NCBI GenBank assembly: GCA_000827495.1
Contig: KN817611.1
Location: 83,441 to 147,440, forward strand
DNA length: 64,000 bases
From: Hypholoma sublateritium FD-334 SS-4
Lineage: Eukaryota; Basidiomycota; Agaricomycetes; Agaricales; Strophariaceae
Direction of reading: 5' to 3'
Positions 31,742 to 43,406 of this stretch are shown in pieces (the stretch's first letter is position 1; every line of letters begins with the position of its first letter). The translations under genes and the position numbers were made by a program. The notes under the pieces were generated by a model, which was given only the letters and a program-made list of their open reading frames with translations, had not been told where the DNA came from and ran no database searches.

Positions 31742-32959
31742 CAGTCGATATTCCATAGCAAAAACTGCTGAGCGCCGCCCGTCGTGCCTCTCCCGACCAC
31801 TGCTCCGTCTCGACCCAGATTGGGGTCTTCCGCCTGTCTGTGTGGCTTGGCGATGCTCCTGTGTGCAGGTACGTTCCCTCCTGTCTACGATGTGTTATGC
31901 TCTCTGACTGCCCGCAGCGCATCTCTCTCTCTCGCTGCTTGTCCGACAATGCGCCCCTTCCACATCTGCCGCCCGGTCGGTATCCACCATCGTCGTGCCC
32001 GTGAAGCCCGTCCGCCTATCCAACCACGCCCCCTGCCCGCCGTCAGCGCAGCCCGCCTGCTCCCGTCGACGCGCCGGTCCACTCATTGATATGCGCGTAC
32101 GCCCCACCCCGCCGCTCCGTCCTGTCCCCTGCACACAACGGCCTTCACTCTCCCTCCCCCGCTTGGACGCTGCGCGCCGTCCGGTCCGCTGGCGTGCTTC
32201 CGCTCTGCCGCTGCCCATCCGGCGTCCATCAACGTCCCCGCTGTCGTTCCCTGTGCAGCCTGGCCGCCCTTTCCATCACAACGCCACCTCGCTCCCTCTA
32301 TATGCGCGTCTCTCGCCTGCATACGCCGCGCCGCTCCGTCTGCTCTACGCAAATCGCCCTTCGCTCTCTCTGCGCCGCCTGGTCGTGCGGCGCCGTCGAT
32401 CGTACTGTCTCCTCCCGCCTCTCCCTCCACCCATCCGATCTTGATCATCGTCGCCCTCCGGCCCTCCGGCCCTCCCATCCAGCCCGTCCCCACATTCTCT
32501 CGGAGCGTTGATTCGTGCCCTTTGCGCGCCCTACGCCGCATCCTGCTCTCGCGCCGGCTCGCCGCACACCTGCACTCGCCCATCCGCTCTCAACCAACAG
32601 CCGCCGATCCGCGATCCGCGCGGCCTAGTGGTTCGCCCGTCTTGGTACATGTACGTTCCGTCTGCGCCGCGCCGCGCGCGCGCACTCCGCCGACCGCACG
32701 CTTCGTCTTCCCTGGTTGGCACCAATCACAAGCACCGCCACCCCTTCCCCGCATATGCAGCATTCTCGCGATGCATCCTCNATCGCTGTTANGCAGCTGC
32801 TCCTCCCATCGCCGCGGACGTCGATATCCTTGTCGATATGCACGGCTCACCTATATCCACGTCGCCGGCCCGTCTTTGCTGCGCACCGCGCCTTCGTTTT
32901 TCCTGCACCGCTCCCTCACGCGCCGTCGTTCGCCCAGCGCTCCAAACTAGATGTATCTT

Positions 32960-33003
32960 CCCATATACCACCCGCCCGCCCGCGGCGCGTGGCTGCATAT
33001 AGG
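32960..33003 (+). repeat. H1 hairpin
   Basis: TATA/TATA and CCAC/GTGG pairs kept, with an enlarged CG-rich tip; H2 follows 195 bp later. Confidence 0.6.
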
Positions 33004-33197
33004 CAATATGCAGCTTGTAAATGTTGCTGGGCGATTCCGTCGTGCTGTCGTACCCACCCCGCCTATCCGATGTCATTCGATCGCGCTCCGTCGTTCTGTG
33101 CGCCTCATCTCTTTCTTTTCGTACCTGATTTACTCGTGTATGCGTGTCTCCAGCGCGTCGTCGCCGTGCCGCACCCAGATCCCGATCTACATTCCTA

Positions 33198-33240
33198 TGT
33201 CCCCACGCTACGCATGTGCGACATGTACCGGGCGGAGACA
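33198..33240 (+). repeat. H2 hairpin
   Basis: TGTCCCCACGC and GGGCGGAGACA; loop CATGTGCGACATG intact. Confidence 0.6.
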
Positions 33241-33780
33241 TTCTATGATTATTGGATTGGGCTCTGGGCGTGTCGCAGCGCGTCTTATCGTGCGCCCTCC
33301 GCTCTGCGTGTGTTTGGCCCGTTCTCGTGTGGGGCGTCGTCTGGGCTTGCGCGCGTGCTGATTGAATTTAGGTCCAAGATGCTGTCGCTAGCTCGATGCT
33401 TGGAACGCGGGCGTGGTGACCATCTCGAGGGATTATTGGGGTTTTAGCGGTGTATGGACGCCTGAACCTCACTTTTGTCTGCGCTAATTTCCCTGTCGAG
33501 AGGCTAGCGTGGGCTGCGTGTACATGGACGGTGATTTGCTCGCGTGTATGCGTGTCCCATGCTCATCTGCGCGTTTCGCGTGGACACCGCTCGTGGTGCC
33601 ATTCGCTGGTTGTGCCGCTGCTAGGGGATTGTCATGACTCATGTACCCATACTGTACCTGTCAGAGTGTCACTGTAGGGTGCACTGGATTGCGAGGCGCT
33701 CACAAAGGCCAAGATTCCAAAGGCGAATAACATGTGAAGATATTAGGAAAAGTTTTGATACAACATATGCCACTGAAACG

Positions 33781-35874
33781 TTACTTCCTGAACAGCCGTG
33801 ACAGGGATGATGTTCCCTCGTCTTCTCGCCCAATCCCTGCCTCCTGCGCCTCACTTTCACGCCATTCTGTGGATTTGAACATCGTCCTGAAGATCTTGCG
33901 GGTTGACGAAGATTTTTTCTTGATAGCTCGCCATATCTCCTTGATCGCTGTGATTCTCAACCGGTCCTCTCCTAGCACCACCATGTTTTCCATCAGTTAA
34001 AATTTCTGTCTCTATTGGTGCAGACTCACTCTCAATTTGCCTCAGGATATGCGAGATGTCGTGATTTCTTATCTCATCCAGGTTACCCGGTTTATTCTTA
34101 CTGATGAAACGGACAATGACATTGAGCTGGTGCTGATAAACGGCGCCACCTGGTCCGTCGCCGAAGTCCTGCGTGATAGTCAGCGTTTTTGAGGAGAGCC
34201 ATATTGACTTGTGTCGCACCAATCTTTGAACACACCGGAGATAGTAGGAACACTCATCAGTCCTCATGTGGTTTCCAACGTTGTATGGATTGTAGGCAAG
34301 TACATGATCTTGCAATTCAGGGGTTACTTCTGCTTCGGTGAGGTACATGTCAACTGGTATGTAGCCTGAAAAACATACAATGAGATAAAAATGATAACAT
34401 GTCAATTTATAAGCTTACGTCGATTACCATGTGCCACCACAAACTTATATGCCATCACCGACAGGCGAGTGGACCAAGTGGAACGATTGATGTAGTATTC
34501 CTGAGAGCGTTCTCTATCACAGAGGAAATCTGGAAGTGAGGCATGAAGAAATCGTATACGCGCTGCACTTGAGTCGACAACTGACTGCAGAGGAGATAAC
34601 GCAACATAAACTTCGGCAGTCTTCAGTCCAACAAATTCAGCGCAATCCTCCACATAAGCAGAACTGAGGGTGAGCATTGTCCATGCCAAAATGAGGGAGG
34701 TTACTTCGAGATCTGGAACCTGGGAGAAAATGTGCTGGTACAAAGCATCGAGCTGCGCAAACGGAGTAAGCGCACCACGAGGTTGAAGCCCACGAACAAT
34801 GTTGAGCTGCTGCTCAGGGTGGAGACCTAGCATAGAGCAGAATTTGATGACAACCGACGCGTAAATGAATTGACCGGATGATTTCACGACAATTTCCTCC
34901 ACTTCAGCCAGCGCGGGCCAATTGTCATCAAGGAAGTGACCAAACGGGTGGGTAGTCTTTATCTTGCTGAATGAATCACTTAGGAACAAGCGAATATCAT
35001 TATCCGGGAGGTAGTGGCCATCCAAAGGTAAGCGCAAAGTGATGTTCGTAACCTCAGGCGATCTGAAGGCCGCGGTGAGTTGGGCCTCATTGCGACTTGC
35101 AAAGAACGCGATTGCGGGAAAGTTATTGGAGCGCACGAAATCAGTAACAATGCGGATGAGGTCGGCCTGATCATCTTTATCATCACACTCGTCCACACCA
35201 TCAAAAAGAAAAACCAGAGTGTTCAAATGTATGAAACTGCGCTTCAGTTCGTGGAGGGGGCCAAAGATCAGGAATTCGAATTGTGTTTTGAGAGATTTCG
35301 TGAAAATGAGTGAATCTGACTCGATTCTGGGAATAATGATTGGCTTCAGGTCAGGTATACTCTGAAGGAGCTGATGGACAAGCGTCGCGACGAGAGGCTT
35401 TATGTTATTTCGAGTGGAATCCGTGCGGAAAAAGAAGAAGCGGGCGATAGGGATGTTCCTTTCGATGCACAACTCCACGATGGACCGGCCGATCGCGGAC
35501 TTCCCAGCTCCCGCGGCGCCGTTGAGCCATAAGACCCATTGAACCCTAGTGATGGTGAGGATGATCCAGTTCATTATCTGTTCCAAGACGGCCTTTCGAG
35601 TATTCGGATGGCACTTGGGCGCATCGACATGCTCCTGCGAGTCGAACGCCGACGTAGCTACGTGCGCCTGCAGATGCTTGAATCCATCTGCGCACCGTAT
35701 ATCAGTACTACGGATTATGTGATTGAAAGCCAGCGCACCGTCCGCTTCGTGGCAATTATGCACGCTTTGAGGCTGATTGTGCTGCACGAAATTCCCGCCG
35801 TTTATCTGCACGTTACTTCCAGCTCCGGACTGGAAAACCCCCCTAGATTGATGCAGATTACGGTTGGAGAGCAT
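33781..35874 (-). CDS. NACHT-domain STAND NTPase (NLR-like), apparently intact copy A
   Basis: Exons 34419-35874, 34030-34365 and 33781-33947 (minus strand) give 652 residues; introns of 53 and 82 bp are GT-AG. An alternative acceptor at 33972 also keeps frame (660 residues). N-terminal about 35 residues carry two GG-x-F motifs, then a linker. NACHT core: P-loop GAAGAGKS (119-126), Walker B LVFLFDGVDE (220-229), then FFASRNE. The FLHASLPDFLCDRERS segment is typical of mushroom NLRs. There are no ankyrin, WD40 or TPR repeats; the short C-terminal exons end in SLSRLFRK. Known role of the family: signal-sensing NTPases in self/non-self recognition and defence; the ligand is unknown. The start is supported by alignment with copy B. 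A CACTCTCAC tract lies about 30 bp upstream of the ATG, as in the other copies. Confidence 0.85.
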
Positions 35875-36079
35875 TGGGTGACGATTTTCTGCCAACGACG
35901 ATGAGGTGGGGGTGAGAGTGAGCGACGTACGTGCCAGCGCTGCTGTACTAGTACTACACAGCCCCATACATGCACGGCACACAGCCTCGTGCCAACGCTG
36001 TGTTAAAATAGCGATACTTGGGGGTGTTAAGATCAATGCTATTTTTGCTGCACTGCTGTGTTCGCACTGCACGCGCAAG

Positions 36080-36144
36080 AGAAATAGAAATAACACGACA
36101 TCTTAGCTTCTCCAGACTACACAGTGGGACACACAGCCAGATAC
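36080..36144 (+). promoter_or_regulatory. M0 TATA-like block, variant
   Basis: GAAATAGAAATAACACGAC, then GGGACACACAGCCAGATACC. About 300 bp downstream resembles 49990-50220, so these two form a subtype. Confidence 0.45.
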
Positions 36145-37847
36145 CATCCTAAGCATTCGGCGAAAACGAACGTGAATTTCATCCTTCCATTCCCCATGTC
36201 CGCACAGCACCCGCCGCCTTCTCCACCTGCGCGTCTCCTCCAGTAAGGCATCTTGCTCTGCAGGGAGCTCCGGGAGCGTCCGCCATCGCGGAGTCTACCA
36301 GCATAGGTTTGGTTCTGTAATGGAGTAGTAGGCGCGGAGCGAGAGAACAGCAAGCCGCTCTATGGAGCACCAAACGTTGCATAATTCCCACGTCCGCGCC
36401 CAACTCCCCGCGCGCGCCCAACGACCTCAAATATTAAAATCACTCAATATACGTGACTGGAAGCACGATCACACCACGTATAAACTATATAGAATTTCAA
36501 ATAAATGATTTGCAATAGTATCAGGCTCGATAAACCCAAACAAAACCTGTTGAAATCATGGGCGGAAAGAAATGCCCCAGGTAAAATACCTTAAAGTCAA
36601 ATCTAATTCTTGTAATTTGATGTCAGTCACGAAATGATTCAGCTTCTTGTCTTACTACGATATATAACCAAAAAAACAAACCCAAATACACGTTTGAAGT
36701 GCTTCCAACGTGCTAGATATATTGTTCAAGGTCATAAATAAGTTTTAAGAAACAGAGTCCCGCATGACTCTGGTGCTTCTCCTGTGTCATATCACAATTT
36801 TAATGATACCACGGCCTGCCCTCCCCTCCGTCTCCCGCTTGCCTGCGCCCCGCCCTGCCCCGCCACTCCGTCTCCTCTGCTCACACCACCTTCCGCCCTC
36901 CTCCCGCCGCTTGGACGTGCATCGCAACGTTTCCTCGGCCCCCTTATGCATGTCTCCCGACCGCATACGCCGCGCCGCTCCGGCCCTCTACATGAGCCGC
37001 CCTTCGCTCTCTCTGCGCCACCTAGTCGTGCCCCTCCCGTAGAGACGCCAGCCCACTGTGACTCCCGCCGCTCCGTCCTCTGCACACTCCGCCATCGCTC
37101 TCATCCCGCCACTTGGATGCTGCGCGCCGTCCGGCCCGCCAGTCCGTCCACGTTTCCCCTCCCGGCGTCGCCTCGCTTCCCCCCTATATGCACATCTCCC
37201 GCCGGCATACACCGCGCCGCTCCTTCCCCTCTATATGAGCTACCCATCCCTATCTCTGCGCCGCCTCGTCGTACGGCGCCGTCAGTCGCACTGTCTCCCT
37301 CCTTGACCCATCCAATCTCGATCGCCCCCGCTCCCGTCCCTGGATTTCAGCCCGTCCACCATTCTCCCGGAGCGATGATCCGCTCCCTTTGCTCTCCCTA
37401 CGCCGCGTGGCCGCACGACACCGCCGTGCGCTCGTGCCTGCACTTGCCCATCCGCTCTCAACCAACGCCCGCCGATACGGGATTCGCGGGTCCTAGTGTC
37501 TCGCACGCCGGGGTATATGTACCCCTTTGTCCGTCGCACACGCCGCCCACCGCCCGCTTCATCGTTCCGGCGCCGCGTATCCGCTACGTAGCACCAATCA
37601 CAAGCACTGCCGCCCCGCACCTGCCCGTGCAGCATTCTCTCGATGGCTCCTCAACATTCAATTGCTGTCATGCCGCCCGTCCGCCCATCGCCGCGGACGT
37701 CAACTCTTTTTATCGTGTGCACGGCTCACCTATATCCACGTCCCCGCCCGGCTTCGCTGCGCGCTGCGTTTGCGTTGTCCCGGCGCCGCTCCTGTGGCTC
37801 CCGCGACGTCGTTCGCCCAGCGCTACACTCCAGAGTGGGCGTAACTC

Positions 37848-37887
37848 CCCGCATACCGCCCGCGTGAGGGGGGTGGCGGTATATGGG
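37848..37887 (+). repeat. H1 hairpin
   Basis: Eight-pair stem ATACCGCC/GGCGGTAT; 185 bp before the H2 at 38072. Confidence 0.7.
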
Positions 37888-38071
37888 TAGTTTTAGTTCT
37901 AAGTTGGAGTAGGACGCTGCGCGATTCTCGTCGTCCTGTCGTGATATCATTCGATCGCGCTCCGTCGACCTGTGCGGCTCATCCCCTTCTTCGCGGACCT
38001 GATTCACTCGTATATGCGTGTCTCCAGCGCGTCGTCGTCGCGCCGCGCCCAGATCCCGATCTGCATCTGAT

Positions 38072-38115
38072 TGTCCCCGCGCTGCGCATGTGGAACATGT
38101 AACCGGCGGGGGACA
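38072..38115 (+). repeat. H2 hairpin
   Basis: TGTCCCC, bulged G, CGCTG against CGGCGGGGGACA; loop CATGTGGAACATG. Confidence 0.75.
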
Positions 38116-39072
38116 TACATCTTCGGGAAGTTCTGGCTCTGGGCGCGCCGCCGCGCGTCTCCTCGTGCGTATTCTAAGTTCTAGTTCCACTCTCCGTGTT
38201 TGGCCCGCCTGAGCGCGGGGTCGATGATTCTGTCGATCGGTCGACGACTGGAACGCAGGTGTGGTGCCCATTTCGAGTAATCATGCGGTGTGTGGACGCT
38301 TGGCCCACTTGTGTCTGTGCTGACCGTGCTTTGGGTGTGCCGGCGTGGGCTGCATGTGCATGGACAATGATTCCTTCGCTTGTATGCGTGTACTTACTCC
38401 CATCGACACGTCGCGCGTGCATATCGCTCGTGGTGCTGTTCGCTGACTCTGGGCCACGATATGCTGCACGCAGCGGGAGCCGCCGGGGATCGTCTGAAGG
38501 CTTAGACATTTCGCCACGCGTACGCTTAGCGCGGCTCGGTGCGTCTCCTCTCTGCGTCTGATTCTCACCCTGACCGTCTCCTTCGCTGCGCGCTGCGTTT
38601 CCGTACACCGAGTTTCCACGCGCTAATGGCACATGCTGCATGCTATGAGCTATAGGTGGTGTGGTTTCATGACGCGGATGCCTCTCTTAATCGACGGTAA
38701 TCGTCCCAACTAATCATTCTCACAGGAAAGAGTCGAAGCGTACGCATGTACGTGTGACCGCAGCGCCGCCAGAATGCGCCGCATCGTGACCCTCGTGCGT
38801 CCCACTTTGAATCGACACCATATGGTGCGAAATCGTTAGCGCCCGTGTAGCCGGCGAGATGGGTCTGAAGGATGAGATACCGCACGCGCGTAGGAGACAC
38901 GGTACCCCATTCTGCGTCGCATGTTTGAGCTCATACGCGTCCCAGACACCTGGGTAACATTCAGTGTAGAACATTCAAATCGTCCGTTATCATTTATTCT
39001 AGCGATAGGGTGGTTTGGTGGTTGATACTTGCCTGCGGCTGTAACTTCCGCTGTAGATTGGGAGTGGGACAA

Positions 39073-39330
39073 CACTTCTCCTACATACGTCGGAATATTT
39101 CTCTTCGTTGTCAGATGTATTATGCTAAGATTTAACGCGTTGACGGGCCTCAACCTTTCCCTGTAAGTACTGGGTGTTGGCTCTCGATTCAACCCAGAGG
39201 TGGCGGACGCGCTCTGAACACTCGATGGGACAGATGTAAGTAGTATTCAGAATTTTTCTGAGTGAGAGTGGACTTCACTATTGTCTGTGGTCGCTTCAAG
39301 GACCCATAATACTTATGTGCAGGTAGCGAA
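39073..39330 (+). repeat. Dispersed repeat R4, copy 2
   Basis: Matches 2353-2620 block by block, including GAGGTGGCGGACGCGCTCTG and TTGTCTG followed by TACTTATGTGCAGGT. Confidence 0.65.
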
Positions 39331-39585
39331 GATGGCTATTACTATCCAGTTGATCTCGAGATGCCTAGTTGAAAGTAACGCTCGCTTGGCGACGGTTAGA
39401 TCCATGCTGCTGGGCAATTCCCGGCGTGCTGTCGCGCCTACACCGCCCAGCTGATATCACTCGATGTCTCTCCGTCGTCCCGTGCACCCCATTCTCCTCT
39501 TTTCGTGGCCCTGACTCGCTCTCCTATATACGTTTCTCAAGCGCGTCGCCGCCGCGCGCCTCGCCCAGAGCCCGATCTGCATTCC

Positions 39586-39629
39586 TGTCCCCACGCTGCG
39601 CATGTGCGACATGTAACCCGTGGGGGACA
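39586..39629 (+). repeat. H2 hairpin
   Basis: TGTCCCCAC/GTGGGGGACA; loop CATGTGCGACATG intact. Confidence 0.7.
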
Positions 39630-40167
39630 TTCTATGTTTATTGGATTGGACTCTGGGCGTGTCGCCGCGCGTCTTGTCGTACGCCCTCCGCTCTGTGTGT
39701 TTGGCCTGTTCTCGTGTGAGGCGTCGTCTGGGCTCGCGCGCGTGTTGACGTGATGTAGGTTGATGATTATGTCGCTCGCTCGATGCTTGGAACGCAGGTG
39801 TGGTGACCAACACGAGGGATTATCGGGGTTTTAGCGGTATGTGGACGCCTGAACCTCACTTTTGTCGGCGCTAATTTCCCTGTGGAGATGCCAACGGGGG
39901 CTGCGTGTAAAAGGGCGGTGATTCGCTCGGGTGGATGCGTGTCCCATGCTCATCTGCGCGCTGCGTGTGGACACCGCTCGTGGCGCCATTCGCTGGTTGT
40001 GCCGCTGCTGGGGGATCGTCATGACTCATGGACCCATACTGTACTTGTCAGAGTGTCACTGTAGGGTGCACTGGATTGCTAGGCGCTCACAAAGGCCAAG
40101 ATTCCAAAGGCGAATAACATGTGAAGATATTAGGAAACGTTTTGATACAACATATGCCACTGAAATG

Positions 40168-42185
40168 TTACTTCCTGAACAGCCGTGACAGGGATGATGT
40201 TCCCTCGTCTTCTAGCCCAATCTCTGCCTCCTGCGCCCCCGTTTCACGCCGGTCTGTGGATTTGAACATCCTCCTGAGGATCTTGCGGGCCGATGAAGTA
40301 TTTTTCTTGATATCTCGCTGTGTCTCCTTGACCGCTGTCATTCGCAGCTGGTCCTCTCCTAGCACCGCCATGGCTTCCATCAGTGAAAATTGCTGTCTCT
40401 ATTAGTGCAGACTCACTCTCAATTTGCCTCAGGATATGCGAGATGTCGTGATTTCTTATCTCATTCAGGTAACCCGGTTTATTCTTACTGATGAAACGGA
40501 CAATGACATTGAGCTGGTGCTGATAAACAGCGCCACCAGGTCCATCGCCGAAGTCCTGCCTGATAGTCAGTGTTTTTCAGAAGAGACATATTGACTTGTG
40601 TCGCACCAATCTTTCAACTCTATTGAGATAGTAGGAAAAATCAGAAGTGCTCATCTGGTTTCCAACGTTGTATGGATTGTAGGCAAGTACATGATCTCGC
40701 AATTCAGGGGTTGCTTCTGCTTCGGTGAGGTACATGTCACCTGGTATGTAGACTGAAAAAACATACAATGAGATAAAAATAATAATATATCAATTTATAG
40801 GCTTACGTCGACCACCTTCTGCCACCACAAACTTATATGTCATCACCGACAGGCGAGTGGACCAAGTGGAACGATTGATGTAATATTCCTGAGAGCGTTC
40901 TCTATCGCAGAGGAAATCTGGAAGCGAGGCATGAAGGAATTTTATATCCTTGTCACTTGTACAATCGACAACTGATTGCAGGGGAGATAAGGCAACATAG
41001 ACTTCGGCAGGCTGCACCCCAAGAAATTCGGCGCAATATTTGACAGCATTTTGATTGGTCAACATTGACCATGCCAAAACGAGGGAGGTGAGTGCAAGAT
41101 CCGGAACTTGCGAAAAAATGTGCCGGTATAGTGCATCAAGCTGTGCAAACGGGGTTAGCGCGCCGCGCGGTCGAAGCCCACGAACAATNTTGAGCTGTTG
41201 CTCGGGGTGGAGACCTAGCATGGCACAGAATTTGATGACAACTGACGCGTAAATGAATTGACCGGATGATTTCTCAACAATTTCCTCCACTTCGGACGCC
41301 GTCGGCCAATTACTGTCAAGAAGGTGTGCAAAGGGATGTGTGCGCTTGATCTCATCAAAAGAATCATTCAGAAACACGCGAATATCATCGTCCGGGAGAT
41401 ATTTGTCGTCCAAGGCCAGCGGTAGAGTGATGTCTGAAAGTGAAGCCGACCTGAAAACGGCGCTAATCTGAGGCTCCGTTCGACTGGCAAAGAACGCTAT
41501 CATGGGGAAGCTATTTGATTTGACGAAATCAGCGACGATGCGGATGAGGCTGGCTTGGTCGTCCCTGTCATCACACTCATCTACTCCATCGAAAAGGAGA
41601 ACAAGTGTGGACAGACGTAAGGAAGTGTGCTTCAGTTCGCGGAGCGGGCCAAAGATGAGAAATTCGAACTGGGTTTTTAGCGATTTCGTGAAAATGAGGG
41701 AATCTGACTCGAGTCTGGGGATAATGATTGGCTTCAGGTCAGGTATACTCTGAAGAAGCTGATGGACGAGTGTCGCGACGAGTGGTTTAATGTTGTTTCT
41801 AGTGGAGTCCGTTCGAAAAAAGAAGAAGCGAGCAAGAGGGATGTTCCTTTCGATGCACAACTCCACGATGGACCGGCCGATCGCGGATTTCCCAGCTCCC
41901 GCGGCGCCATTGAGCCATAAGACCCATTGAACCCTAGTGACGGTGAGGATGATCCAGTTCATTATCTCGTTCAAGACGACCTGTCGAGTGTTCGGATGGC
42001 ACTTGGGCGCATCGACATGCTCCTGCGAGTCGAACGCCGACGTAGCTACGTGTGCCTGCAGATGCTTAAATCCATCTGCGTGCCCCATATGAATGTCAGC
42101 GATACGAACTATTTGGTCTGAGAACGGGCGTACCGTCCGCGTCGTGACAATTATGCACATTTGGTTGCGGATTACGATCGCCCAT
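40168..42185 (-). pseudogene. NACHT (STAND NTPase) pseudogene 3
   Basis: Closest relative of the copy at 6326-8343, sharing the 28-codon loss after the first ATG (42185), the extra base after NCHDADG, and a TGA in exon 2 (40577-40579, where the intact copies have a Ser codon). The NACHT core (GAAGAGKS, LVLLFDGVDE) is unbroken, so a truncated protein of about 450-480 residues from an ATG inside the first exon remains possible. Intron 1 at 40753-40806 is well formed. Flanks on both sides also match the first copy (H2-M3 block downstream, CCGTGGAACAAC region upstream), so a segment of roughly 3 kb was duplicated. Confidence 0.8.
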
Positions 42186-43109
42186 CGGGAGAGTATGTAT
42201 TGTGCGCGACTATGAAGTGGAAGTGAGAGTGAGAGTGAGAGGCGTCCTCCCAGCGCTGTTCCACACAGCCTGATGCAAACCACCTGTCAGGAAAGAGATG
42301 CTGTGCTCAGTGCTATTCTTGCTTTGATCATGGGAGGGACAGCGTTTGGCCGACCGGCAGCCATCTCTGTCGGACCTTGAATAGACTGGGTGACCCAGCG
42401 CGTTTCTGCCCAGTTTCTGCTTCATCGCAGCCATCATCACTACTTTTCGTTACACCGTGGAACAACGACTGAAACGAAGCTCTTATGCATGTAGCTCCGT
42501 CTTCGCTGAGCAGTGCGCCTCTCTCTCCCCGGACCACCAGACGTCGCCAGTCATCCGGTCGCCCACCCGCACCTGCCGCCTACGACTCCGCCATATCACC
42601 CCGTTCGATCCCGTGCTGCTAGAGCAACTCATTCGCTTCTCCCGCCTGCATATTCTGCCGGTCCACTCATCGATATGCACGTCTCCTACGCACTCCTACG
42701 CACCGCTCTGCTCCGTCTCCAACATCCGCCGATCCGCGATCCGCGGGGCCTAGTGGCTCGCTCGCTCGCATATATGTACGTCCCTGGTCCGTCACGCCGC
42801 GCCGTGCGTTCACGCCGCCCACAGCACGTGTCGTCAGCCATGGGCCGCGTGTCCGGTGGGTGGCACGCAAGCACCCCTCCCCCATCCCCGCCTACGCAAT
42901 GTTCTCTCGGGTCCTCCTCGATCGCTGTTACGCAGCCGCTCTGCCGATCGTCACGGACGTCGCTTTCTTGATCGGTATGCACGGCGCACCTATACCCACG
43001 TCCCCACCCGTCTTCGCTGCGCACTGCGCGCTGCGTTTGCTTTATCCCGGCGCCGCTTCTGTGGCTCCCGCTACGTCATTCGCCCCGCGCTCCAGAGTGG
43101 GCGTAACTC

Positions 43110-43149
43110 CCCGTATACCGCCCGCGTGAGGCGCGGGGCTGTATATGGG
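43110..43149 (+). repeat. H1 hairpin, long stem
   Basis: TATAC/GTATA and CCCGCG/CGCGGG are perfect, closing on a short TGAG-containing loop. Confidence 0.75.
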
Positions 43150-43362
43150 TAATCTTGGTTCCAAGTTGGAGTCGGACGCTGCGTGATTCCCGGCGTCCTG
43201 TCGCTGTCCCGCCTGCCGTACCCACCGCCCATCTGATATCATCGATCGCGCTCCGTCGGCCTGTGCGGCTCATCCCCTTCTTCGCGGACTTGAATCACTC
43301 GTATATGCGCGTCCTCAGCGCGTCGTCGTCGCGCCGCGCCCAGATCCCGATCTGTATCCGAT

Positions 43363-43406
43363 TGTCCACACACCGCGCATGTTGAACATGTAGCCGGCGG
43401 AGGACA
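43363..43406 (+). repeat. H2 hairpin
   Basis: TGTCC/GGACA base, CACCG/CGGCG inside with mismatches; loop CATGTTGAACATG. Confidence 0.6.

Larger units (their letters stand above)
26190..33660 (+). repeat. C+T-rich hairpin array, segment 4
   Basis: Order: M3 26207, H1 26529, H2 26737, H2 27091, H1 27373, H2 27567, M5 27755-28110, M0 28229, H1 28478, M6 28680, H2 29276, M3 29513, M0 30011, H1 30338, H2 30777, M5 30966-31330, M0 31428, H1 31702, M6 32298, H1 32960, H2 33198, M3 33498. The right end meets the 3' end of the intact NACHT gene. This is the clearest run of consecutive units. Confidence 0.7.
35875..40060 (+). repeat. C+T-rich hairpin array, segment 5
   Basis: M0 at 36080 (partly overlapping the NACHT 5' flank), M6 at 36944 and 37185, H1 at 37848, H2 at 38072, M3 at 38335, R4 at 39073-39330, H2 at 39586, M3 at 39885. 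The AT-rich 36430-36780 holds nothing I can name. Confidence 0.65.

Noticed and set aside
26190..33660. CRISPR-like array from the repeated hairpins
   Set aside because: The context is eukaryotic, repeats are divergent, spacing varies from 77 to more than 700 bp, and no cas genes are present.
36784..37890. Long plus-strand frame of 368 codons (also 53820-54998, 50417-51259, 8604-9440 and others)
   Set aside because: Pro/Ser/Arg-rich products of C+T- and GC-rich sequence that is poor in stop codons. Homologous array copies shift frame freely, so no protein is conserved.
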